Below, in pieces: positions 7,897 to 14,293 of a DNA stretch of 14,293 nucleotides (position 1 is the first letter of the stretch; every line of letters begins with the position of its first letter). This stretch comes from Anaerobacillus sp. Lineage in GTDB: Bacteria; Bacillota; Bacilli; Bacillales_H; Anaerobacillaceae. A program made the position numbers and the translations under genes. The stretch covers positions 1 through 14,293 of the forward strand of contig SKOL01000740.1 of the NCBI GenBank assembly GCA_007120055.1, written 5' to 3'. The notes under the pieces were generated by a model that saw nothing but the letters and a program-made list of their open reading frames with translations, searched no databases and was not told the origin of the DNA.

Positions 7897-8889
7897 TTGG
7901 ATAATTTTTCTGCATTAGTCGTAAATAAAACAGACGATCGTTTTACAGTCGCTGTTCAACCATTAACTGAAAAAGATCTTCCGAATGGTGATATTTTGGT
8001 ACGTGTTTCGTATTCTAGTATCAATTTCAAAGACGGATTAGCAGCAAATGAGAATGGAAATATTGTGCGTTCATACCCGTTCGTACCTGGAATTGATTTA
8101 GCAGGAACGGTCGTAACTTCTAGTGATGCTCGTTTTAGTGAAGGGGATGAAGTATTAGTTACAGGGTACGATTTAGGAGTTTCTCATTATGGTGGTTATA
8201 GTGAATATGCAAAAGTGCCTGCAGAATGGGTAGTAGCTTTGCCTAAAGGGTTAACGATGAAAGAAGCAATGGCGTTTGGTACAGCAGGGTTTACTGCCGC
8301 ATTATCTATTCACCGTCTTGAAGAAAATGGTTTAACGCCAGAAAAAGGACCTGTTTTAGTCACTGGTGCTACAGGTGGCGTTGGTAGTTTAGCAGTTTCT
8401 ATGCTCGCTAAAAAAGGATACCATGTCGTAGCAAGCACCGGAAAACAGTCAGCACACGAATACTTAAAAGCAATTGGTGCAAAAGAAATCATAGATAGAG
8501 AAGAGTTGACGCCAGAAAAAATACCAGCCTTAAATAAACAAAACTGGGCGGGGGCTGTCGATCCGGTTGGCGGAAAAACACTTGCATACGTGTTAAGTTC
8601 CATGAAATATGGTGGATCTGTTGCTGTAAGTGGCCTGACAGGAGGCACAAATGTTCCAACAAAAGTATTTCCATTTATTTTAAGAGGCATTAACTTATTA
8701 GGTATAGATTCTGTTTTCTGTCCGATGGAATTAAGAATGAAATTATGGGACAAAATGGCTAGTGAGTTCAAGCCTGAGTCACTATTAGCGGATATTGGAC
8801 AAGAAATTTCACTTGATGCGTTGCCAGCAGTTTTGCCGGAGATTTTAAAAGGAACAGTAAAAGGACGTACAATTGTGAAGGTTAAATAA
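7897..8889 (+). CDS. yhfP: YhdH/YhfP-family NADPH reductase (acrylyl-CoA reductase / quinone oxidoreductase type)
   Basis: A 330-residue zinc-independent medium-chain dehydrogenase/reductase of the length of B. subtilis YhfP. The GroES-like N-terminal part (about 1-130) has INFKDGLA and PFVPGIDLAGTV, typical of the YhdH/AcuI branch. The Rossmann part has VTGATGGVGSLA (about 155-166), followed by STGK, a pattern used for NADPH. The structural-zinc cysteines of true alcohol dehydrogenases are absent. I chose TTG at 7897 because AAAGGGGA lies at 7881-7888; no in-frame ATG nearby has a better site. It is separated from the dehydrogenase gene by terminator-like hairpins. Family members reduce acryloyl-CoA or act on quinones and enals; the substrate here is not evident. 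Confidence 0.85.
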   Translation: MDNFSALVVNKTDDRFTVAVQPLTEKDLPNGDILVRVSYSSINFKDGLAANENGNIVRSYPFVPGIDLAGTVVTSSDARFSEGDEVLVTGYDLGVSHYGGYSEYAKVPAEWVVALPKGLTMKEAMAFGTAGFTAALSIHRLEENGLTPEKGPVLVTGATGGVGSLAVSMLAKKGYHVVASTGKQSAHEYLKAIGAKEIIDREELTPEKIPALNKQNWAGAVDPVGGKTLAYVLSSMKYGGSVAVSGLTGGTNVPTKVFPFILRGINLLGIDSVFCPMELRMKLWDKMASEFKPESLLADIGQEISLDALPAVLPEILKGTVKGRTIVKVK

Positions 8890-8920
8890 ATACTAATATT
8901 TAAGAGGGGAGCTTCCTCCA

Positions 8921-8975
8921 AAAGGGTCTGTTTAATAAGGTTTTGTATACTTTATTGGACAGGCTTTATTTTATA
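8921..8975 (+). terminator. Imperfect hairpin, probable terminator after yhfP
   Basis: The arms around GGGTCTGTTTAATAAGG (8924-8940) and CTTTATTGGACAGGC (8950-8964) can form an imperfect stem, and a T-rich tract (TTTATTTTAT) follows. The stem contains mismatches, so this is a moderate call. Confidence 0.45.
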
Positions 8976-9065
8976 AAAATAATTAATTCCAGCTTAGGAA
9001 AATAATAATTTCGCGTAAACTTTAAGCATAGGATATGGAGAAAACCTTCTAAAGGAGCGTAAATC

Positions 9066-9578
9066 ATGCGAAATATTGAGTTACTTCGACTGCAAATGAA
9101 CCATCTTGTTACTCAAGCACGCAATGATCTCTATATTCTAGCTACAATGAATGACTCCCCTTATAAAAATCAAATACTTCAACGGTTGCGGGAGACAATA
9201 TCGAGCATTGAAATTTTAAGTGAGTATTTTAGCAAATATTGCTTCTCTTTCTTCAACACAACCTACAATGCCAATTCCAACGGACTTAGTAAATGAACAA
9301 ATCCAATCAATCACACCATCACCAGATCAAACACTGCAAACCTCGAGCAACGCATCTTTACCAGTCAGGAATTAGCAAACTATGACGGTGAAAACGGAAG
9401 ACCAGCTTTCGTTGCCGTAAATAACTTTGTTTATGATGTGACGAACTCTAGCGCCTGGGCAGCTGCTACTCACTTCGGGTTAGAAGCAGGCAAAGATTAT
9501 ACGAATGAGTTTGCCTCTTGCCACCAGGGGCAACTAGGCATTTTAGCCGCACTTCCTGTTGTAGGGAGGTTGGCATAA
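9066..9578 (+). pseudogene. Broken cytochrome-b5-like heme-domain protein
   Basis: The N-terminal frame starts with ATG at 9066 after AAAGGAG and encodes a helical segment rich in Leu, Gln and Asn (MRNIELLRLQMNHL...). It stops with TGA at 9294. A shifted frame from about 9220 to 9330 continues as a Pro/Thr/Gln-rich linker (QPTMPIPTDLVNEQ). The first frame then resumes with a cytochrome-b5-type domain: FTSQELANYDGENGRPAFVA, VYDVTN, WAAATHFG and CHQGQ, ending PVVGRLA and TAA at 9576-9578. A +1 and a compensating -1 indel explain the pattern, as does an in-frame stop alone, but the linker reads better with the two indels. The stop overlaps the start of the hydrogenase gene (TAATG). Sequencing error at short T or A runs is an alternative to true decay. 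Confidence 0.75.
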
Positions 9579-9988
9579 TGGTTTTACCTCCAGAATCGTT
9601 AACAAATACATCGGTTGCAGCAAGATTAATGAATGCTGTAAATGAAAAACTGACAAATGACCTTATTCAAAAACAAAACCTTGTTTATTTAGAGTTAAAC
9701 GGGTGCTCTGGTAATATTATTTCGTTATTAAATGGAGAAGATCCAGATTTTGCATATGCTTTAAATTCGATGGTCAATCTTCGGTATAGTAATAGTTTAA
9801 TGGTGCCTGAAGGGAACCAAGCAATAGAACAGCTGATGAATGCTATAGATAAAGATTTTATTTTAGCAGTTGAAGGGGCTGTCGCTTTAAAAAATAACGG
9901 TTTATATAATGTGATTGGTAGTTATCAAGGCAAACCTCTTACAGGTCTTCAAGCCATATCCATGCTCGGAGAGAAGGCAACTATTTAA
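9578..9988 (+). pseudogene. [NiFe]-hydrogenase small subunit, C-terminally truncated
   Basis: The ATG at 9578 overlaps the stop of the cytochrome-b5-domain gene and follows AGGGAGG at 9563-9569. The 136 residues match the start of a hydrogenase small subunit: LELNGCSGNIISLLN (residues 38-52) corresponds to the proximal-cluster motif, and ILAVEGAVALKNNGLY (95-110) to the conserved VEGA region. The frame stops after GEKATI, where family members (usually 260-350 residues) would continue with the remaining cluster-binding cysteines. No further frame of this protein is seen downstream. The second cysteine of the usual CxGC motif is Asn46. No large subunit or maturation gene is in the window. The protein cannot be a working electron-transfer subunit as it stands. 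Confidence 0.7.
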
Positions 9989-10345
9989 ACAAATTCATCA
10001 AAATGTAAAAAATGAGATTGTGAAAAGAATAATGTAAAACGAGAACAGGGACGGTGCTAAATAAGAAAAGGAGAGAGGAATGTAAAGGTTAGCATAGAGC
10101 ATAAAATTAAGAGATGATCCTTTATAAGGAAAGCATAGGGGAGGTGCACAAACGTCCTTTTAATCATTTGGATGAATCCAGTCGTCAAGAGAAGCCCAAG
10201 ATAAATAGAGGTGAACGAATCTTGGCGATTTCCCACCTTTTCCCGGGCAAGCGCAGGATATTGCAAAATTTCTGTTAAATCAACAAATTTTACCGATATA
10301 TAATGCATATAATTTATTACTATGTAATAGAAAGGGGATGGTGTA
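9989..10345 (+). other. Gene-poor stretch with short open frames and possible remnants
   Basis: No convincing gene lies here. A 54-residue frame at 10114-10278 (starting MILYKESIGEVHKRPFNHLD) has no good ribosome binding site. A second frame ends at TAATG (10343-10347), overlapping the start of the next gene, and reads FPPFPGQAQDIAKFLLNQQ near its end without a clear start of its own. Both could be remnants of a lost gene. The motif ACAGGGACGGTGCT at 10045-10058 recalls REP-type sequences from memory only. Confidence 0.4.
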
Positions 10346-10543
10346 ATGAATAATGATAATTCTTTTAAGCTAGAAAAGTTTATCGCTAACGCATATTTTG
10401 AAAGTGAAGTTTGCTGTGAGTGTAAAGAGGAGTTTATCAGGCCTTCCCATTTTAAAGATAACGGTTTTGATTGTTCATGTGGAAACTGGCTATGCCCAAG
10501 TTGTGTAACTTTTTCTATGATGTTTTGTGGTAAGTGTAAATAA
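10346..10543 (+). CDS. Small cysteine-rich, probably zinc-binding protein
   Basis: A 65-residue protein with ATG at 10346, about 8 bases after AAAGGGG. It contains Cys23, Cys24 and Cys26, Cys43 and Cys45, CPSC at 50-53, and CGKC at 61-64, so nine cysteines pairable into two four-ligand sites, as in RING-like or zinc-ribbon folds. A Phe/Lys-rich helical N-terminus precedes them. There is no signal peptide, so it is probably cytoplasmic. I do not recognise the family. It stands in a decayed region next to the hydrogenase remnant, so a tie to metal-enzyme assembly is conceivable but unsupported. The long minus-strand frame across it is an antisense shadow. Confidence 0.6.
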   Translation: MNNDNSFKLEKFIANAYFESEVCCECKEEFIRPSHFKDNGFDCSCGNWLCPSCVTFSMMFCGKCK

Positions 10544-10608
10544 AATTTATTTAAATACATTATTAATGTTCTTAGAAGAAGGAGGGGAGAGTTATTTTTT
10601 TGTATCAA

Positions 10609-10720
10609 TGAATTTCATAATTCATGATTCTTGCCACTAAGATCAATATATAGTTGCGTCAAAACCATTCGAAAACTAATATTGCGCGATGTGGCTCATT
10701 TTTGGTAATTATGAAATTCA
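10609..10720 (+). repeat. 112-bp palindromic repeat, copy C
   Basis: This copy has perfect 14-bp terminal inverted repeats: TGAATTTCATAATT (10609-10622) and AATTATGAAATTCA (10707-10720). Its length is exactly that of copies A and B, and its orientation is that of copy A. The middle is more diverged: TATAGTTGCG is kept but the opposing arm (GAAAACTAATATT) pairs less well. Shared internal blocks include GCCA near base 27 and TGGCTCA near base 84. As in copy A, the right end is followed by CTC. Confidence 0.8.
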
Positions 10721-10812
10721 CTCGTATAATAAACAGGCGGAAATATATTCGTTAATTTTTTATTTTGTCTCAGTATCCAGAGTATACTTTTCATTTGAGA
10801 CATTTTAGATTT

Positions 10813-10840
10813 AGTTTACATAATACACATTATGTAAACT
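10813..10840. other. dif/lox-like recombination site candidate beside xerS
   Basis: Two perfectly inverted 11-bp arms, AGTTTACATAA (10813-10823) and TTATGTAAACT (10830-10840), flank the 6-bp core TACACA. This 11-6-11 plan is that of chromosomal dif sites, and the right arm equals the XerD half-site of B. subtilis dif as I remember it. Symmetry extends two or three bases beyond each arm (10810-10843 overall, 15-bp arms). The site lies 58 bases past the stop of a tyrosine recombinase gene. An alternative reading is a plain transcription-stopping hairpin, since the palindrome would also fold in RNA; it lacks a T tract. Confidence 0.55.
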
Positions 10841-10844
10841 AAAA

Positions 10845-10887
10845 TATTTTATAGAGGGAGCTGATGATGGGGCCCCTCTATAAAATA
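10845..10887 (-). terminator. Hairpin downstream of xerS, probable terminator
   Basis: TATTTTATAGAGGG (10845-10858) pairs perfectly over 14 bp with CCCTCTATAAAATA (10874-10887) around a 15-base loop. It begins 10 bases past the xerS stop on the minus strand and is followed there by an AT-rich stretch (ATTTTAG), with no clean T run. Confidence 0.5.
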
Positions 10888-10897
10888 ATACGGGTTA

Positions 10898-11983
10898 TTA
10901 TTCATCTTCATTCGGTAAATCCATCTTTTTAACGGCTGCACCAAGCTCATCGTTTTTAATGTGCGTATAAATCATCGTTGTTTGGATCGATGAATGCCCG
11001 AGTTGGCGGCGTAATTTAGGAACATCATTAATCGCTGAATGATATCTAGTAGCAAATGAATGTCTCAGTTTATGTACGGATAATGATGATTTTCCGAATG
11101 CATTGGCGTATTTTTCAACAAGTTTTTCGATGGCTCGTGGTGTTAACCGTCTAGTTGTGCTTTTAGGACCTATTGGCGCTGATACAAATAATGATTTCGT
11201 CGTTTTTGTAAGATGATAACGATCGTTTCGTACAGCTAAATAGTCTTTTAAGTCGAGCATCGCTTGATCGCTAATGTAGACGTATTGCTCTTTATTTCCT
11301 TTACGTAGCACTCTTACTGTATTTTTTTGAAAATCAATATCATCAATATCAAGACCAACCAGCTCAGACAAACGGAGTCCCGAACCTAAGATGAGTGAGA
11401 CGATCGCTGTATCTCGTTCACGATTTTTTACATGGAAATTATACAACTTTTTATTTTCCTTGTGGATTACGCCGTAATCATGGGCAACAAACTGGCGAAA
11501 TTGCTCATATTCATCACCACGCAAAATTTTACCTTCCATACGGTTTGCTAGTGTTTCTTGATCTTCATTAATGTTATTTAATTCAATTTTCGCCATCACA
11601 TTTCGCGATAAATAAGGTTGTAAGTTACTAGTTTCAGCGATATTTTGTAAGTAATTAAACAGTGATTTTAACGCAGAAAGCTTACGGTTGACTGTTAATT
11701 TGGAGTTACCTAAGCGAAATTCTAGATGCGATAGAAAATCTTCAATTTGCTGCCTTGTTAGTTTTTCTAAGGTATCAAGTGGAATATCTTTGCGATCGCC
11801 CTTGAAAATTCCTTCTGCTAAAATCCAGTCAAAAAAGATGATATAGTCATGGCAATAATTAAGTAATGACGCTGGTGAAAGTTTTCGTTTTCGTTTATCT
11901 ATGTATTCAACGACGTACCAAGGAAGTTGTTTAGATTTTTCTTCAATGCGTTCAAAATAACGCTGTCGATTTTCTTGGCTCAA
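10898..11983 (-). CDS. xerS: Tyrosine recombinase, XerS type
   Basis: A site-specific recombinase of 361 residues, the length of the XerS class (about 356) and longer than XerC/XerD (about 300). The N-terminal SAM-like core-binding domain spans about 15-145, with PWYVVEYIDKRKRKLSPASL near its start. The catalytic domain carries Arg204 (GSGLRLSEL), Lys228 (RKGN), His304 and Arg307 (HKLRH), His330 (LGH) and the nucleophile Tyr339 (MIYTH), so all active-site residues are present. I chose TTG at 11983, since AAAGGA (complement of 11994-11999) is 10 bases upstream; an in-frame GTG at 11992 sits only one base from it. In streptococci XerS alone resolves chromosome dimers at one site. Here a symmetric dif-like site lies just beyond the gene. 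Use as the integrase of a lost element is an alternative. Confidence 0.88.
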   Translation of the reverse strand: MSQENRQRYFERIEEKSKQLPWYVVEYIDKRKRKLSPASLLNYCHDYIIFFDWILAEGIFKGDRKDIPLDTLEKLTRQQIEDFLSHLEFRLGNSKLTVNRKLSALKSLFNYLQNIAETSNLQPYLSRNVMAKIELNNINEDQETLANRMEGKILRGDEYEQFRQFVAHDYGVIHKENKKLYNFHVKNRERDTAIVSLILGSGLRLSELVGLDIDDIDFQKNTVRVLRKGNKEQYVYISDQAMLDLKDYLAVRNDRYHLTKTTKSLFVSAPIGPKSTTRRLTPRAIEKLVEKYANAFGKSSLSVHKLRHSFATRYHSAINDVPKLRRQLGHSSIQTTMIYTHIKNDELGAAVKKMDLPNEDE

Positions 11984-12000
11984 AATGATCACATCCTTTA

Positions 12001-12034
12001 ATTATAGTTTAATATACGGGGTTTATTTCGTCAA
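12001..12034 (-). promoter_or_regulatory. Possible sigma-A promoter of xerS
   Basis: On the minus strand TTGACG (complement of 12029-12034) is followed after 17 bases by TAAACT (12006-12011). A TATAAT (12001-12006) overlaps that -10 box but is too far for the same -35. The call rests on the good -35. Confidence 0.4.
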
Positions 12035-12224
12035 ATTTATATTTTACGTAATAATGTTTATTAGTTTTTTATCTGCATTAAAGGCATTTTAAATTAAAAA
12101 TAATATCCTCCCCTTCTTCAATTCGAATTTTCATCATGGTACATTTTCGTTGTACCTTAATTTGCTACGTAATTATTTTTGCTGACATGTCCACCAACCC
12201 ACGTACAACCAGCGCCAATACAAA

Positions 12225-12252
12225 CAAAAAACCGAGTGCATAAACACTCGGC
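12225..12252 (-). terminator. Rho-independent terminator after the carboxypeptidase gene
   Basis: On the minus strand CCGAGTG and CACTCGG (12245-12251 and 12232-12238) form a perfect 7-bp stem with a 6-base loop, followed by six T (12226-12231). It lies about 26 bases past the stop. Confidence 0.85.
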
Positions 12253-12277
12253 TAGTCATTCTTCTTACAGAAATGAG

Positions 12278-13420
12278 TTACTTCCTTTTTAAATAAAAAA
12301 CCACTGAAACGATCGTTAATAAAATTAATATATATAGATATCTATGAAAATTAGATTTAGGCATCGGTTCTTGCGCTAATAAACTTACTCCTGCATTGTT
12401 TTTTCGTTTCGTTAACTCTCCAGGCTCTATAGCCTCTTTTAATATTTTATTTTCGTTATTATCATATACTTTTAAGATGCCGCCATCGGTAAATTTTTTG
12501 GCGAATTCCTCTTCTTTTTTCGTCGTAAATTTCACCGGCTCAGTTAATCTATATATTTTTCCTAAATCATCTTCATAAATCGTTCCTTTTGGAATTACGT
12601 TCGTTGTGTAGTTTTCAAATCCATAATCTAATAATTTAGTAGTATCCGTATAAGCGCCTTCGCTCGTATAAGCTTTTAATGTGACCGCTATTAATTCCAT
12701 ATCGTGTTTCTCTGCAGAAGTAACTAGAGTAAAACCGGCTAGACTAACGAAGCCGTTTTTCACCCCTGTTACTCCTTCGTATTGCCTTATTAATTGATGA
12801 TGGTTATAAATGGTCGTCTCCCAACCTTCACCGATCCACTCCATGTCATTCGTACCAACAATTTCTCGAAACTTTTCATTTTCCATCGCATACTGGGTTA
12901 TTTTTGCCATATCCTCTGCAGTTGTCTTATGATTACGGTGATAAAGTCCGTGTGGGTTCGTAAAAGTCGTATTATAAACACCGATTCGTTCTCGAACAAA
13001 CCGATTCATTCGTTCTGAAAACGCCTCTTCACTTCCATCAAAATGTTCGGCAATGGCTGTTCCGGCATCATTTCCTGAACTTATCAATAAGCCTTGAACT
13101 AATCTTTTTAAAGGAACTTCTTCCCCCTCGAGTAAATAAACTCTTGTTCCAATGACATTTCTAGCATTTTCGCTAACCGTAACGATGTCATCTAAATTCC
13201 CTTCTTCTATCGCTATAATCCCTGTAATTATTTTTGTTATACTAGCGGGGTACATATGTGCAGCACTATTTTTCTCAAACAATACATCTCCCGTCTTAGC
13301 ATTAATTAAAATTGCTGACTCACTTTGTAACATCGGTTTAGCATGCGAATAAGCCGAGTCTTGCTGATATATCGAAAGTATAAATCCTATTAAAAATAGA
13401 CAAAGTGATTTCTTTATCAT
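12278..13420 (-). CDS. D-alanyl-D-alanine carboxypeptidase (DacF/PBP5-like)
   Basis: A 380-residue low-molecular-weight penicillin-binding protein that would remove the terminal D-Ala from peptidoglycan stem peptides outside the membrane. The N-terminus has a signal sequence (KKSLCLFLIGFILSIY, cut near residue 25). The active-site motifs are SITK (60-63, nucleophile Ser60) and SGN (115-117). The third motif reads KNG (221-223) where KTG is usual. After a short beta-rich tail, a C-terminal membrane segment (about 358-376, YILILLTIVSVVFYL) followed by KRK would anchor it, unlike the amphipathic helix of PBP5. The ATG at 13420 follows AAAGGAG. It is a single-gene unit ended by a strong terminator. 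In B. subtilis dacF is sporulation-specific; I cannot confirm such control here. Confidence 0.88.
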   Translation of the reverse strand: MIKKSLCLFLIGFILSIYQQDSAYSHAKPMLQSESAILINAKTGDVLFEKNSAAHMYPASITKIITGIIAIEEGNLDDIVTVSENARNVIGTRVYLLEGEEVPLKRLVQGLLISSGNDAGTAIAEHFDGSEEAFSERMNRFVRERIGVYNTTFTNPHGLYHRNHKTTAEDMAKITQYAMENEKFREIVGTNDMEWIGEGWETTIYNHHQLIRQYEGVTGVKNGFVSLAGFTLVTSAEKHDMELIAVTLKAYTSEGAYTDTTKLLDYGFENYTTNVIPKGTIYEDDLGKIYRLTEPVKFTTKKEEEFAKKFTDGGILKVYDNNENKILKEAIEPGELTKRKNNAGVSLLAQEPMPKSNFHRYLYILILLTIVSVVFYLKRK

Positions 13421-13469
13421 CGAACATATTCTCCTTTGTAAAAGTCTCGTTGTGATCTAGACGTTTATT

Positions 13470-13475
13470 ATTATA
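13470..13475 (-). promoter_or_regulatory. Possible -10 box upstream of the carboxypeptidase gene
   Basis: On the minus strand TATAAT stands about 50 bases before the ATG. I see no convincing -35 at 16-18 bases and no clear sporulation-sigma pattern, so this is a weak call. Confidence 0.3.
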
Positions 13476-13545
13476 AAGGAAAAATATGACCAAATTGAGA
13501 ACTTTCGAAAATGGGAAAAATTACTAAGAATTTTTTTTACCAAGG

Positions 13546-14216
13546 CTACTTCGCTAACTGTAAAATTTGGCGAACGTCTTCTTCACTTAACTTAACAAAG
13601 TTACCTAATGGACCTCTTTCTGTCCCCTTTTTCGCCATCTCGTTTATATGTTCACCAGTAATGTCAGCCTCTTTTAATGTGATTGGCATACCAATAGAAG
13701 TGAAAAACTCCTCCATTTTCTTTATGCCAGCTAAAGCCGTTTTCTCTAGATTATTTAAATCAATTTCAACGGCCCAGACTCGATGGGCAAATTGGGCAAA
13801 TCGATTTAGATCATGTTTGTAAACATACTTCATCCATGCTGGAAAAACGATTGCAAGTCCAGCTCCATGAGCGATGTCGTATATTCCGCTAATTTCGTGT
13901 TCAATATCATGACTTGCCCAATCACCAATTCTACCAGTACTTAACGAGTCGTTATGAGCAATTGTGCCAGCTAGATCCCTTCTCTAACAAGGTCGACGCG
14001 TGGGTTCGGTTTCACCCCACCTAATTCGAAAACTTCAATCTCTTCTTTGTGTAATGACTCGACAACACGGTCGTACAAACCACTTTTTTTAATGCTACCG
14101 CCACCATAATGAAGAAGAACTTTTCTGCCATATATCACGGTTTCCTTGCCAACCGATGTTTCTGCTTCTTTTCCAAACACTAGTTTTGTACAATTTTGAA
14201 ATATGAAATCTTGCAT
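13546..14216 (-). pseudogene. Iron-containing alcohol (butanol) dehydrogenase with internal deletion
   Basis: The N-terminal part starts with ATG at 14216 (GGGGG ribosome binding site at 14225-14229 on this strand). It reads like BdhA/YugJ: MQDFIFQNCTKLVFGKE, then HYGGGSIKKSGLYD, KPNPRVDLVREGI, and a stop near 13974. In the next frame the C-terminal part resumes at once with LAGTIAHNDS, then GDWASHDIEHE, DIAHGAGLA and PAWMKYV, ending LQLAK at 13546. Full-length relatives have about 385 residues; here roughly 82 plus 140 remain. About 160 residues are missing, including the second half of the NAD-binding domain and two of the four iron ligands. The junction is near 13975. The remnant cannot be an active enzyme. 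Confidence 0.8.
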
Positions 14217-14293
14217 TGTTTGTATCCCCCTTTTTCGTATTAAAGCAATTTTATAAAAAATACTCGGTTGATGCAATCGTTTGCCCCTTAAAT

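Noticed and set aside
8310..8921. A 203-codon open frame on the minus strand across yhfP
   Set aside because: It is antisense to a well-supported enzyme gene, has no clear ribosome binding site and its sequence shows no domain features.
10057..10608. A 183-codon open frame on the minus strand
   Set aside because: It covers the cysteine-rich gene antisense and reads as Leu/Ile/Ser-rich low-information sequence. The plus-strand gene has the better start and pattern.
12120..12225. Short open frames between the carboxypeptidase terminator and xerS on the minus strand, one ending CIGAGCTWVGGHVSK
   Set aside because: All three frames are open for a similar short length, none has a start with a ribosome binding site, and they begin inside or just after the terminator.
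14272..14287. A possible minus-strand sigma-54 promoter (GGGGCAAACGATTGCA) before the broken dehydrogenase
   Set aside because: With GGCA as the -24 box only 9 bases separate GG and GC instead of 10, and shifting by one loses the TGGCA match.
1..14293. CRISPR array, tRNA or rRNA genes, complete insertion sequence
   Set aside because: No regularly spaced direct repeats, no tRNA-like cloverleaf or rRNA segment, and no transposase frame were seen.

Overview
The window looks like chromosomal DNA of a low-GC Gram-positive bacterium of the Bacillaceae. AGGAGG-type ribosome binding sites, TTG starts, extended -10 promoters, a XerS-type recombinase and a DacF-like carboxypeptidase all fit. A broken [NiFe]-hydrogenase gene, a butanol-dehydrogenase remnant and two sigma-54 promoters suggest a facultative or anaerobic spore-former. 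The genus is an inference and cannot be fixed from the sequence alone.

Layout. Position 1-221 holds the start of an unknown small gene on the minus strand. Position 302-8889 is a short-chain acid / ketone-body metabolic block, all on the plus strand: a sigma-54 promoter and thiolase; a PAS-AAA+-Fis sigma-54 activator with its own sigma-A-type promoter; a 650-bp regulatory region with three phased dyads, one copy of a 112-bp repeat and a near-perfect sigma-54 promoter; then a fused CoA-transferase, a GntP-family permease, a second copy of the 112-bp repeat in inverted orientation, a short-chain dehydrogenase, and a YhfP/AcuI-type reductase. Position 8890-10900 is a decayed, gene-poor stretch: a frameshifted cytochrome-b5-domain gene, a truncated hydrogenase small-subunit gene, a cysteine-rich 65-residue protein, a third 112-bp repeat, and a dif-like palindrome. 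Position 10898-14216 carries, on the minus strand, a tyrosine recombinase (XerS type), a penicillin-binding D,D-carboxypeptidase and an internally deleted iron-containing alcohol dehydrogenase.

How the parts fit. The permease would import a short-chain acid such as 3-hydroxybutyrate or acetoacetate. The short-chain dehydrogenase would interconvert hydroxy and keto forms, the CoA-transferase would activate the acid, and the thiolase would split acetoacetyl-CoA to acetyl-CoA. The PAS-containing activator lies between the two sigma-54-controlled units and is their likely regulator. The most unusual signals are the three 18-bp dyads (TGT-N2-GGA-N2-TCC-N2-ACA) at 42- and 41-bp steps, the three-copy 112-bp repeat family, and the symmetric dif/lox-like site just beyond the xerS-type gene.
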